64,000 nucleotides of DNA. Origin: Polaribacter cellanae (GTDB lineage: Bacteria; Bacteroidota; Bacteroidia; Flavobacteriales; Flavobacteriaceae). Every line of letters begins with the position of its first letter. Position 1 is the first letter of the stretch. This document shows positions 44,722-53,004 of the stretch, in pieces. The position numbers were made by a program, and so were the translations under genes. Location: positions 4,068,501 to 4,132,500 of the forward strand of contig NZ_CP071869.1 in assembly GCF_017569185.1 (NCBI RefSeq). Reading direction: 5' to 3'. The notes beneath the pieces are model-generated. The model saw nothing but the letters and a program-made list of their open reading frames with translations, ran no database searches and was not told the DNA's origin.

Positions 44722-44747
44722 GAATTAATATTTACTACAAATTATTT

Positions 44748-44769
44748 AGACTACGGATTTCCGTAGTCT
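44748..44769 (+). terminator. Terminator with ACGGATTTCCGT core
   Basis: AGACTACGGA-TT-TCCGTAGTCT followed by a T-run, 27 bp after the response regulator gene. Same core as at 46444-46457 and 46540-46565. Confidence 0.8.
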
Positions 44770-44817
44770 TTTTTTGTTTTAGGAAGTTAGATTTGTTGAA
44801 AATTTAAAATATACACA

Positions 44818-45369
44818 ATGAAGAAAATTTCCTTATTAATTTTAATATTCTTTTCTCTTAAAACTTTTTCTCAAGATAAAAAAAAGCAACCTGAAAAAGT
44901 AAAAACAAAAATGGAAGTATTTACTTCAAAGACTGGAGTTATTTCAAAATATACAGATTTTAATTTAGATAAACTGAAAACTATATATTCTAATTCAGAA
45001 ACAAGAATAAGAAAATTAAGCAGTGGAAATATTGAGAATTATTTTTATCAAATTGAAAAGCAAGGAAAGTATGGAAGTTCAACAGCATCTATTGAATATT
45101 CAGATCTTTTGGAAACAATTAAAGCACTAAATAAATTAGCATCAGAAGTTGATATTGATCTTAAAAGCGAACCAGATTATATGGAAAATAAATTTATTTC
45201 TGAGGATGGTTTTCAGTTAGGTTATTATATATCTAAGAATAAGGCAAATTGGTTTATTAAGTTAGAAAAGTTTGGTTCTGATAAAACTTTATTTATCAAA
45301 GATTTAGAAAAATTGAAAATAGCACTTCAACTAGCTAAAAGTAAAATTGAAAAATTAAAAAGCAAATAA
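44818..45369 (+). CDS. Secreted hypothetical protein
   Basis: 183 residues. Signal peptide (MKKISLLILIFFSLKTFSQD), then a mostly alpha/beta region (GNIENYFYQIEKQGKYGSS). No Cys. No family recognised. First gene of the small-protein run after the two-component pair. Confidence 0.65.
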   Translation: MKKISLLILIFFSLKTFSQDKKKQPEKVKTKMEVFTSKTGVISKYTDFNLDKLKTIYSNSETRIRKLSSGNIENYFYQIEKQGKYGSSTASIEYSDLLETIKALNKLASEVDIDLKSEPDYMENKFISEDGFQLGYYISKNKANWFIKLEKFGSDKTLFIKDLEKLKIALQLAKSKIEKLKSK

Positions 45370-45372
45370 ATT

Positions 45373-45609
45373 ATGGAATATAAAGTAATACCATTTGTGC
45401 CATCAATAAATAGAAATAAAGAAAATTCTACAGAAGTTGCACAACAATTAGAAGATATTATAAAACATCATTCTAACCAAGGTTGGGTATATGTAAGAGT
45501 TGAAAGTGTAGAAACTTTTATCGTTCCAGATGCTGGTTGTTTTGGTCTGGGGGCAAAACCAGGCTATATGGCTTCTCGTCAAATGATAGTTTTTAGTAAA
45601 TTAATTTGA
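45373..45609 (+). CDS. DUF4177-like small protein
   Basis: 78 residues, no signal peptide: MEYKVIPFVPSINRNKEN, then NQGWVYVRVESVETFIVP. The pattern of Tyr-Lys-Val, Asn-Gln-Gly-Trp is DUF4177-like from memory. It begins 3 bp after the preceding stop, and its stop (TGA) overlaps the TTG of the next gene. Confidence 0.7.
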   Translation: MEYKVIPFVPSINRNKENSTEVAQQLEDIIKHHSNQGWVYVRVESVETFIVPDAGCFGLGAKPGYMASRQMIVFSKLI

Positions 45610-45884
45610 AAATAATAATACTAAATCTTATAAAATTGTACTGGTTTTTTAAACCTAAAAAAAAATCAGCGAAATGTATTTTTAGAAAAAATTGCTCTAA
45701 CTATATTTATGATAAAACATTTAATGAAGGGTTTATATCAGGCATAAAAGCATTAAAATTCAGAATTAATAACTGCAAATATGGTTTTGAATTATTTGTG
45801 AATCCTACAGATAATAAAACATATATGATTCTACCAAACAAAGATGTAATAAATGAAAAAGAGATTGCAGAAAGACTATTATAA
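45606..45884 (+). CDS. Diverged YidD-like protein
   Basis: 92 residues from TTG 45606 (TTGA overlap with the upstream stop implies coupling). KCIFRKNCSNYIYDKTFNEG and FISGIKALKFRINNCKYG keep the C-x2-F-x3-CS-x-Y and R-x2-C spacing of YidD membrane-insertion efficiency factors, but the proline-rich ending of YidD is lost (NCKYGFELF). A paralogue rather than the housekeeping YidD; the housekeeping gene is not in the window. Confidence 0.65.
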   Translation: MKIIILNLIKLYWFFKPKKKSAKCIFRKNCSNYIYDKTFNEGFISGIKALKFRINNCKYGFELFVNPTDNKTYMILPNKDVINEKEIAERLL

Positions 45885-45891
45885 TAGCCAT

Positions 45892-45919
45892 AAAACCTTA
45901 CGAAAATTCGTAAGGTTTT
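45892..45919 (+). terminator. Terminator after the YidD-like gene
   Basis: Stem AAAACCTTACGAA / TTCGTAAGGTTTT, loop AA, then TG-rich T-run. Confidence 0.8.
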
Positions 45920-45950
45920 GTTTTAAAAAAATAGTATTTTAGAATCGGCT

Positions 45951-46430
45951 ATGAAAAATTACATTTTACTCTTTTTTATTCTTTTAAGTTATAAATCGGT
46001 TTCTCAAAACGTTTACAAAACACCTTCAGGAAAAAAGTACCATTTATCTTCTTGTAGAATGGTAGAAAATGTTTCCAAAAAAATGTTAGGAAAAGCTGCT
46101 ATTTCTAAACATAGATTAACTCCGTGTAAAATTTGCAAACCACCAAAAGTAAAAGATTTAATAAATACGTATAATTTTTCTAACAAAGCAGTTGGAAAAT
46201 CTACATTTGTTAGATGTAAAGGAACCACTAAAAAAGGAACAAGATGTAAACATCGTACAAAAATTGCGAATGGATATTGTTATCAGCATACAAATCAAGA
46301 TAATAAAGTGAATCCTAAAAAGCCAGCTTCTTCAAAATCTAAAACCTCACTTTGTGGCGCAAAAACAAAATCTGGTAAAGCCTGCAAGCGTAAAGTAAAA
46401 GGCGGAGGTTATTGCTATCAACATAAATAA
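45951..46430 (+). CDS. Secreted Cys/His-rich protein with two DUF5763-like modules
   Basis: 159 residues. Signal peptide; a YHLSSC ... CKIC module (near 30-65) and two copies of a zinc-knuckle-like motif: CKGTTKKGTRCKHRT ... GYCYQH and CGAKTKSGKACKRKV ... GYCYQH. Each has the C-x7-C-x8-C-x3-H pattern. Similar motifs occur in phage and bacterial small proteins. Metal binding is likely; role unknown. Confidence 0.7.
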   Translation: MKNYILLFFILLSYKSVSQNVYKTPSGKKYHLSSCRMVENVSKKMLGKAAISKHRLTPCKICKPPKVKDLINTYNFSNKAVGKSTFVRCKGTTKKGTRCKHRTKIANGYCYQHTNQDNKVNPKKPASSKSKTSLCGAKTKSGKACKRKVKGGGYCYQHK

Positions 46431-46443
46431 AGCTAATTTTAAA

Positions 46444-46457
46444 TACGGATTTCCGTA
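46444..46457. repeat. ACGGATTTCCGT palindrome
   Basis: TACGGA-TT-TCCGTA palindrome followed by a T-run; may be a weak terminator. Confidence 0.5.
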
Positions 46458-46539
46458 ATATTTTTTTATTTTTTAAATATATTTTTGCATAAATTATAGA
46501 TTGGGGGAATAATTTTGCTATAAATTTTTAAGAAAGAAC

Positions 46540-46565
46540 AAACCTTACGGATTTCCGTAAGGTTT
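46540..46565 (+). terminator. Terminator with ACGGATTTCCGT core
   Basis: AAACCTTACGGA-TT-TCCGTAAGGTTT followed by T-rich sequence. A TACTTTTG promoter element for the next gene follows at 46582-46589. Confidence 0.75.
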
Positions 46566-46612
46566 TGTTTTTTAGTGAGTTTACTTTTGGGTAAACATTA
46601 AAATAATAAGTT

Positions 46613-46804
46613 ATGGCGAATTATTATGTAAATAAAAAAGCACAATCAAATAGAGATCACGAAGTTCACAAAAGTGGATGCTCCTGGCTACCAGAATTAG
46701 AAAACAGAATTTACTTAGGTAGCTATAATAACTGTAAAGAAGTTGAAAATTATTATACTAAAGTTAATGGTTGTTATTGTTCTAACGATTACCAAACTTC
46801 TTAA
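46613..46804 (+). CDS. Small conserved Cys-containing protein
   Basis: 63 residues, no signal peptide. ANYYVNKKAQSNRDHEVHKS then GCSWLPELENRIYLGS and KVNGCYCSND. A conserved small-protein pattern found in many genomes; function unknown. Probably binds metal via Cys/His. Confidence 0.7.
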   Translation: MANYYVNKKAQSNRDHEVHKSGCSWLPELENRIYLGSYNNCKEVENYYTKVNGCYCSNDYQTS

Positions 46805-46813
46805 AATAACTCT

Positions 46814-47875
46814 ATGGAATTTCAAAACAAAATAAAAGCAATCGCAGATAAAATTGCTTTACTAAAAGAAAAAATTGAGACAGAGGAATCTACAAAACAT
46901 GCTTTTGTTTTGCCTTTCATTCATGCTTTAGGTTATGACTCTTTCAACCCAACAGAGGTTGTACCAGAGTTTACAGCAGATTTGGGTTTAAAAAAAGGAG
47001 AGAAAGTAGATTATGCAATTTTTCAAGACAACATTCCAATTTTAATTATAGAATGTAAAAACTGGAGAGAAACATTAGACAATCATAATTCTCAACTATT
47101 TAGATATTTTCATGTAACAAAAACACGTTTTTCTTTATTAACAAATGGTATACAATATCGGTTTTATACAGATTTAGAACAAACCAATAAAATGGATGTA
47201 AAACCTTTCTTGGAGTTTGATATAACAAAAGTAAAAGATTCAGATATTCATGAAATACTTAAATTTCATAAGTCTAATTTCGATGTTAATAAAATTGTAG
47301 ATAATGCAAGCTCATTAAAATATACCAAAGAAATAAAAAAATGCATATCAGAAGAATTAATAAGTCCCTCCTTTGAGTTTTCTAGACTATTTGCAAATAA
47401 AGTTTATTCAGGAAGGTTAACAGAAAAGGTGATGAACGAATTTACAGAATTGGTTCATAAAGCTTTTAATCAAATAATAGGAGAGAAGGTTAACGATCGA
47501 TTGAATTCTGCTTTAAACAAAGAATCAGAAAAACAACAAGAAGATATAGTTGAGGAAAAGCCAGCAGAAAGCAAAATCATTACCACAGAAGAAGAATTAG
47601 ATGGGTTTAGAATTATAGTTGCCATTTTAAGAAGAAAACTACCTGTAGAAAGAATTAATCATAGAGATACACAATCTTATTTTGGAATTCTTTTAGATGA
47701 TAATAATAGAAAACCATTGTGTAGACTTTATTTAAACACAAGTAATAAGTATTTAAGTGTATTTGATGAAAATAAAAAAGAAACAAAAATTACAATTGAT
47801 TCTATTGATGAAATTTATAAATATGAGAGTCAACTTTTAAGTACAGTTGATTATTACATAGAAGACAAAAATTAA
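46814..47875 (+). CDS. Orphan type I restriction HsdR-N-type nuclease domain protein
   Basis: 353 residues. N-terminal HSDR_N_2-like PD-(D/E)xK domain: YDSFNPTEVVPEFTADLG, VDYAIFQDN, ILIIECKNW (catalytic D..ExK), then a helical region and a C-terminal domain (IVAILRRKLP, SYFGILLDDNNRKPLCRLYL). No helicase or methylase is nearby, so it is not a complete restriction system. It begins 9 bp after the 63-aa gene. Defence or DNA-repair role is inference. Confidence 0.72.
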   Translation: MEFQNKIKAIADKIALLKEKIETEESTKHAFVLPFIHALGYDSFNPTEVVPEFTADLGLKKGEKVDYAIFQDNIPILIIECKNWRETLDNHNSQLFRYFHVTKTRFSLLTNGIQYRFYTDLEQTNKMDVKPFLEFDITKVKDSDIHEILKFHKSNFDVNKIVDNASSLKYTKEIKKCISEELISPSFEFSRLFANKVYSGRLTEKVMNEFTELVHKAFNQIIGEKVNDRLNSALNKESEKQQEDIVEEKPAESKIITTEEELDGFRIIVAILRRKLPVERINHRDTQSYFGILLDDNNRKPLCRLYLNTSNKYLSVFDENKKETKITIDSIDEIYKYESQLLSTVDYYIEDKN

Positions 47876-47885
47876 AAATATAATA

Positions 47886-48428
47886 ATGAAAAAAAAGAGT
47901 CTATTTATTTTAGTAATATTATTTACAATCTTTTCTAAAGCACAAAATAAAGAATCTTCAACAAGAAAATTTATAGATGAAAGTAAATATACAAGAATTG
48001 ATAAAGATTGGACTACTGAAGCAGAATTTAAATCAGGTATTGGAGAATATGTAAAGTTTTTCCCAATACAAGTTACAGATTTAAAAACAGGAAAAAAAAT
48101 GAATGCTTTACAGTTAGATATGTTTATTAAAAAGCCCAATATTTATAAAACTGCTTGGGTAGGCTTAGAAGAGATTACTGATTTTATTAATTTTGTTGAA
48201 AAAAATGTAATTACAAATTTAAAGATGAAGTTGAAGGATAAGTCATCGGAATTTATTTTTAACGCAAAAGAAATGACACTATCTTACTTAGTTTATGAAA
48301 GAAGAAGAAGGATTACTATAAAATTAAACGATTATGATAATAGTGTAATAAAAAATTATACTTTTTGGACAGAATCTAAAGTAGATAATATTTCCAATTT
48401 ATTAAGTGTTTTAAAAGTTATCAAATAA
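47886..48428 (+). CDS. Secreted hypothetical protein
   Basis: 180 residues. Signal peptide (MKKKSLFILVILFTIFSKAQ), then a mixed domain with WTTEAEFKSGIGEYVKFFPI. No family recognised. Ten bp after the nuclease-like gene. Confidence 0.6.
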   Translation: MKKKSLFILVILFTIFSKAQNKESSTRKFIDESKYTRIDKDWTTEAEFKSGIGEYVKFFPIQVTDLKTGKKMNALQLDMFIKKPNIYKTAWVGLEEITDFINFVEKNVITNLKMKLKDKSSEFIFNAKEMTLSYLVYERRRRITIKLNDYDNSVIKNYTFWTESKVDNISNLLSVLKVIK

Positions 48429-48484
48429 AAACACTAACAATTTATTTTTTTATTTTAATTACTAATTTAACACAAAAATAACCA

Positions 48485-48721
48485 ATGAAAACCCTGCTTT
48501 TAATTTTTTCGCTACTTTTTATAACGTCTGCCTTCCAAACAAAAAAAACAGCTGTTTTTATTTGTATGACCAAATCAAGCAAAAAATATCACTTAAAAAA
48601 AGACTGTAGTGGACTTAAAAAATGCAAATCAAAAATTAAAAAAATTACTAAGAAAAAAGCAGAAAATGTAGGTAGAACTTTATGTAAAATTGAAAAGAAA
48701 AAATTAAAGAAAAAAAAATAA
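48485..48721 (+). CDS. Small secreted Lys/Cys-rich protein
   Basis: 78 residues. Signal peptide, then KKYHLKKDCSGLKKCKSKI and a poly-Lys tail. The KYHL-x-x-C motif is shared with the 159-aa protein at 45951. No function assigned. Confidence 0.65.
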   Translation: MKTLLLIFSLLFITSAFQTKKTAVFICMTKSSKKYHLKKDCSGLKKCKSKIKKITKKKAENVGRTLCKIEKKKLKKKK

Positions 48722-48751
48722 TTCGGTAAGTAATAATTTTTACAAACATTA

Positions 48752-48785
48752 AAAAGCCTCATTTCAAAATCGAAATGGGGCTTTT
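48752..48785. terminator. Bidirectional terminator
   Basis: Stem AAAAGCCTCATTTC / GAAATGGGGCTTTT (one G-T pair), loop AAAATC. Confidence 0.8.
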
Positions 48786-48901
48786 AACTTCTACTTATTC
48801 CTTCGCAATAAAGAATGGTTAATAGTATTAAATTCAAAAAAAAATACTATTACAAATTTATAATTTTCCTGTTGTTTTTTAATAGGTATAAATACTCGTT
48901 T

Positions 48902-49948
48902 TTAATTTCTATGTTTACTTTTTCTTCGAGAAGTAGAACTGTTACTAACTCTTTTTTTATAAGCAACTTTTCTTTTAATTTTAGAGGCTTTTCTCTTTTT
49001 TGGAGCAACTTTATTTCTTGTTACAGAAGAATTTCTTGTGCTCGTGGTCGAAGGTCTTCTAGTAGGAACTGCTTTTTTAGTAGTTGCAATAGTGTTTCTT
49101 GAACTTACATTCGATGTCCTTCTTTTTGGTGTTACAAACGTATTTCTTCTTATGTTAGAATCATAATTTCTACTATTTGTATTTGTAGAAGTTCTTCTTC
49201 CTGAATTAGAAATTGTATTTCTTTTGATATTATAGCCCAACATTCTTGCTGAATTCGATTTTCTGTAAGAAATATTTTTACGTTTGTTATAGGTATTATT
49301 TCTAGTTACAGCAATAGGTTTCCTTCTTTTTAAAATTTTATTTCTACTTCCAATCCTTGCGTTTCTATTGGCTCTATAGTAAAAATACCTGCTATCTTCT
49401 CTAAATTGTGTATAGTTTCTTCTAAAATCATTTCTATAGAAATAAGCATCGTTATAATTACAAACTTTTCCTAAACTTAAATTTATAGGTATGCCATTAT
49501 AATTGTAATATTCATTTTTTACATTCCCATAAAAAGTAGGAAAACCACCCCTGTTATAAACGACTCTTAAATTACCAACATTTGTAAGATTTCCTCTATA
49601 ATATCTCAAAAAAACATTTCCAATTCTGGTAACATTTCCTCGGAAATCGTAATTTATAAAAACATTTCCTACACGTCTAATTCTTCCTCTATAATCTCTA
49701 TCGACTCTTACACCATTTGTAGAAAAACGTCTTCCATTATAATCGTAATAACTATCGTTATAATGTGTATTAAAATCGAATTCTCCATTTAAAAATACAA
49801 AGAATTCTATGCCACGTTCTGTAAAGTTTACGGAATCGTCATAAGAGTAATATACCCTATTGCTGTTTGGTAATAAGTTGCCATTTTTGGCTTCAACAGT
49901 AGAAACCATCATGAACATTGCTAATAATAAAAGTATACCTTTTTTCAT
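48902..49948 (-). CDS. Secreted repeat protein with very basic tail
   Basis: 348 residues. Signal peptide (1-20), then NFTERGIEFFVFLNGEFDF, then about 20-residue repeats of the form RGRIRRVGNVFINYDFRG / RGNVTRIGNVFLRYYRG. After residue 195 the protein is almost entirely Arg, Lys, Ser, Thr and Asn (RKPIAVTRNNTYNKRKN). The N-terminal repeat type is common in Flavobacteriia; the long basic tail is unusual. Confidence 0.72.
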   Translation of the reverse strand: MKKGILLLLAMFMMVSTVEAKNGNLLPNSNRVYYSYDDSVNFTERGIEFFVFLNGEFDFNTHYNDSYYDYNGRRFSTNGVRVDRDYRGRIRRVGNVFINYDFRGNVTRIGNVFLRYYRGNLTNVGNLRVVYNRGGFPTFYGNVKNEYYNYNGIPINLSLGKVCNYNDAYFYRNDFRRNYTQFREDSRYFYYRANRNARIGSRNKILKRRKPIAVTRNNTYNKRKNISYRKSNSARMLGYNIKRNTISNSGRRTSTNTNSRNYDSNIRRNTFVTPKRRTSNVSSRNTIATTKKAVPTRRPSTTSTRNSSVTRNKVAPKKRKASKIKRKVAYKKRVSNSSTSRRKSKHRN

Positions 49949-50180
49949 AATATATGGTTTTAAAGGGTTTTGCCTACTTTAATTGCTTTTCGGCTTTCGC
50001 ATTTAATTGATAAGTTTTCAAAGAACGTGCCAAAAAATATAGATATAATACATATTATTAGCGTTTATTAATTTAATGTTATTTATTTATCTGGTAATTA
50101 GGTTGTTATTTTTTTTAAAAATTCAGAAAGAACTCGTAAATTTAGAATCGTTTTTACGACTATAAAATAAAATAAATTAT

Positions 50181-50672
50181 ATGATTAAAGCTATTGAGCA
50201 AAACTTACAAAGAGGAATAAAATTATTACATGGTTTAACAGATGAACAATATAGCAATACTTCAGTAGCACCTTATTATTCTAGCATTGGTTGTCACACC
50301 CGCCATATTTTAGATATGTTTTCTTGTATTTTTAATGGGTTAGATTCTAAAGAGATAGATTTAACAAAAAGAGAAAGAAACAAATTGGCAGAAAAACATA
50401 CCAATGTAGGAATCGATTATTTTAACACAATAATTAAAAAGCTATACAGTTTAAATAGTAACGATTTGCAAACGGAAGTCGCAGTTATAGACGATTTAGG
50501 TTTAGGAAATGTTACTATACATACATCTTTAGCGTCTATTTTAGCCCAAGCACAAAGTCATACAACACACCATTATGCAACTATTGGTTATTTGGTGCAT
50601 CATATAGGAATATGTTTACCAGAATCTGGTTTTGGGTTTAACCCTACAACTCCCCAAAAGTTAAGTGTTTAA
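50181..50672 (+). CDS. DinB-like four-helix metal protein
   Basis: 163 residues. Helical pattern with metal His in CHTRHILDMF (near 38-43) and HTTHHYATIGYLVHH (near 125-139), typical of the DinB/YfiT-like family. Substrate unknown; some relatives are thiol transferases. Confidence 0.82.
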   Translation: MIKAIEQNLQRGIKLLHGLTDEQYSNTSVAPYYSSIGCHTRHILDMFSCIFNGLDSKEIDLTKRERNKLAEKHTNVGIDYFNTIIKKLYSLNSNDLQTEVAVIDDLGLGNVTIHTSLASILAQAQSHTTHHYATIGYLVHHIGICLPESGFGFNPTTPQKLSV

Positions 50673-50680
50673 AAGAGTTT

Positions 50681-50709
50681 TTGTAAAACATTAATACTGT
50701 TAACTTTGT
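50681..50709 (+). promoter_or_regulatory. Promoter without obvious gene
   Basis: TTG (50681-50683), 18-nt spacer, TAACTTTG (50702-50709). The only sequence downstream before the convergent gene ends is a region of about 110 bp with very short ORFs. Confidence 0.5.
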
Positions 50710-50818
50710 AGATTAATAAAAAATTTAAAAATGATTATGATGTTTACAAAAAACAACGAATCTGTATTTACAATTTTGTTATTGATGTTTTGCTTTTTAA
50801 GGAAAAAAACAACTGTAT

Positions 50819-51823
50819 TTAGGAAGAAATAGAGTTGATTTTAGAAGAAATAATGTGGTTGTTTTGCTCAATAAAAATTTCTGTACAATTTGTAGGATGT
50901 ATAAATTTATACTCTTTTTTATGGTTGAAAAGCGTATTGTCTATCCTAAAAATATTTTCGAAATCTTTTATTCCTTCAGAAGTATATCTTGCAATTTTGT
51001 ATTTTTTATCAGCAATTTTTTCTTCAATTTTAAACCAAGCACCACTTCCAATGCCTCCTAACCACGTTCCGTTTTCTAAATTAAAAACAGCTAAATTGGG
51101 TTCTTCTGTTCCTTTTAAATTTGGTTCGTTATTAAATTTATTAAAAAAAGATTCTTTGTATTCTTTTACAATGGATCTATTTTTATATTCAGTAATAATT
51201 TGGTTATAAGTATTATATATTAAATTATTTGTATTTGCTTTGATAACGTTTCCAATGGGGCTTGGTGTTAATAAATTAGATTCTTTTAACTTTTTAGTAA
51301 TTTTTTTATTTGTTGAAGAAGCAATAATTACATCTGTTACGAAGCGTGCACAATTGGTTCCATTTTTAAGAAAAGCACCATAAGGAATTTCTTTAGTGTC
51401 TATTAATTGATGGATAAATGTATGTGCCTTCTTAAAATTAATTTCAGTATTAATGCTAGCAACTAATCTTCCATCTCCATGTGTTTTTTCTGGATGCTTT
51501 TCTAGCCAAAGTAAAATATCTTTTAAATTCGATAATTCGGCTTTTTTAAATTTTGCATTTACAGAAACTTTTAACTCTGGATCTGTTTCTTTACAACGAA
51601 CACGACCATTTCCATAAGAAGTAATGTATCTGCCAAAATCGAAATAATTAATTTCAGAGTTTCCTTTTCTGATTAATAATAATGCTGCATGACCAGCTTG
51701 AACAGCGTGTTTTCCTCCAATTCCAATTTTTCGCCAAAAATCGCTCAATCTTTCCCAATAAGCAGGTCTTACAACTGTATCTGGGTAGGATAAAATAATT
51801 ATGATTCCATCAGAATTTTGCAT
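50819..51823 (-). CDS. DUF6695-like protein (papain/NlpC-fold candidate)
   Basis: 334 residues, no signal peptide. GKHAVQAGHAALLLIRKGN (His) and TNCARFVTDVI (Cys near 160) suggest a papain-like or NlpC/P60 fold with a Cys-His pair. C-terminal half contains LENGTWLGGIGSGAWFKIEE. I recall this as DUF6695 but cannot check. It is followed by the 80-aa gene 5 bp away. Confidence 0.7.
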   Translation of the reverse strand: MQNSDGIIIILSYPDTVVRPAYWERLSDFWRKIGIGGKHAVQAGHAALLLIRKGNSEINYFDFGRYITSYGNGRVRCKETDPELKVSVNAKFKKAELSNLKDILLWLEKHPEKTHGDGRLVASINTEINFKKAHTFIHQLIDTKEIPYGAFLKNGTNCARFVTDVIIASSTNKKITKKLKESNLLTPSPIGNVIKANTNNLIYNTYNQIITEYKNRSIVKEYKESFFNKFNNEPNLKGTEEPNLAVFNLENGTWLGGIGSGAWFKIEEKIADKKYKIARYTSEGIKDFENIFRIDNTLFNHKKEYKFIHPTNCTEIFIEQNNHIISSKINSISS

Positions 51824-51828
51824 TCTTC

Positions 51829-52071
51829 TTAATTATTAAAAATAGCTTGTAGTAAAATTTTAAAAGTCTTGAATGCAAAATAAATGGTAAAAATCATTAA
51901 AATTCCTGCGATTATTAAAATGACATAAGAAAGATATTCATCAGGCGTGTTTTTAAACTTTTTTAAAGCTTTAAAGCCCATTGTTAATGTAATAGGAGAA
52001 GCTATAAAAAGAAAAACAAGAATGGCTAAATATTTTAAACCTTTGCCTAATAAATTTACATTTGTGCTCAT
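51829..52071 (-). CDS. DUF6095-like two-TM protein
   Basis: 80 residues; two hydrophobic helices (LKYLAILVFLFIASPITLT, YVILIIAGILMIFTIYFA). Overlaps murQ by 4 bp (ATGA). Known to me only as a flavobacterial small family next to murQ. Confidence 0.75.
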   Translation of the reverse strand: MSTNVNLLGKGLKYLAILVFLFIASPITLTMGFKALKKFKNTPDEYLSYVILIIAGILMIFTIYFAFKTFKILLQAIFNN

Positions 52072-52880
52072 TTATTGTAATTTAGAATCGAATTTCTAAC
52101 ATTTCCATACTTTTTTAAAAGTTTAGAAGCAGTCGTTTGGTCTATATTTAATTCTTTAACTAACATTTTTTCTCCTCTTTCTACTAATTTGTTGTTAGAC
52201 AATTGCATATCTACCATTTTATTTCCTTTTACTTTTCCAAGCAGAATCATAGTTGCTGTAGAAAGCATGTTTAAAACCATTTTTTGTGCTGTTCCTGCTT
52301 TCATTCGAGAGCTTCCAGTTACAAATTCAGGTCCCACAACTACTTCAATAGGAAATTGAGTAACTTTCGATAAAGGACTGTTTTTATTGCATGTAATACA
52401 GCCTGTAATAATGTTGTTTTCGTTGCATTTTTCTAAGGTAGTAATTACATAAGGTGTGGTTCCAGAGGCAGCAATACCAACCACAACATCTTTTTCTGAA
52501 ACGTTATATGTTTGCAAATCTAACCAACCTTGGTTTTTAGAATCTTCTGCGTTTTCTACTGCTTTTCTAATGGCAATATCTCCACCTGCAATTAAACCAA
52601 CAACCAATTCGTGAGGAACTCCAAAAGTGGGTGGGCATTCAGAAGCATCTAAAATACCTAATCTACCAGAAGTTCCAGCGCCAATGTAAAAAAGCCTTCC
52701 ACCATTTTTTAGTTTTTGAACAATTTGCATGGTTAATTTTTCTATTTCAGGTAAAGCTTCAGCAACAGCTAAAGGCACTGTTTTATCTTCGTTATTTATA
52801 TTGACCAATAATTCTTTTACCGTCATTTTTTCTAAATGGTTGTATTTCGAATCTTGTTCTGTTGTTTTTACAAATGTCAT
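52068..52880 (-). CDS. murQ: N-acetylmuramic acid 6-phosphate etherase
   Basis: 270 residues. SIS fold with IGAGTSGRLGILDASECPPTFG and GIAASGTTPYVI. It splits the lactyl ether of MurNAc-6P during recovery of cell-wall sugars. The family C palindrome fragment (52900-52926) lies just upstream. Confidence 0.93.
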   Translation of the reverse strand: MTFVKTTEQDSKYNHLEKMTVKELLVNINNEDKTVPLAVAEALPEIEKLTMQIVQKLKNGGRLFYIGAGTSGRLGILDASECPPTFGVPHELVVGLIAGGDIAIRKAVENAEDSKNQGWLDLQTYNVSEKDVVVGIAASGTTPYVITTLEKCNENNIITGCITCNKNSPLSKVTQFPIEVVVGPEFVTGSSRMKAGTAQKMVLNMLSTATMILLGKVKGNKMVDMQLSNNKLVERGEKMLVKELNIDQTTASKLLKKYGNVRNSILNYNK

Positions 52881-52899
52881 ATATCAAAAATACTGTTTT

Positions 52900-52926
52900 C
52901 CTGTAAGATTTCAAAAGTCTTGTAGG
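52900..52926. repeat. Family C palindrome, decayed copy
   Basis: CCTGTAAGATTT..AAGTCTTGTAGG, the same outer design as 35876-35952 with three G-T or mismatch positions. Confidence 0.6.
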
Positions 52927-53004
52927 TATATTAGGTCGCAAATATTGTCTTGTAATTCTAACAAGGTAAAAAAAGACTTTGCAGAATGTTTTTATAAAAA
53001 TGGT

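Noticed and set aside
48815..49102. 95-aa plus-strand ORF rich in Ser/Arg
   Set aside because: Antisense to the basic repeat protein; composition is the mirror of the AGA/TCT codons there.
50732..50833. Very short ORF downstream of the orphan promoter
   Set aside because: Length and composition cannot be separated from chance; left as part of the finding only.
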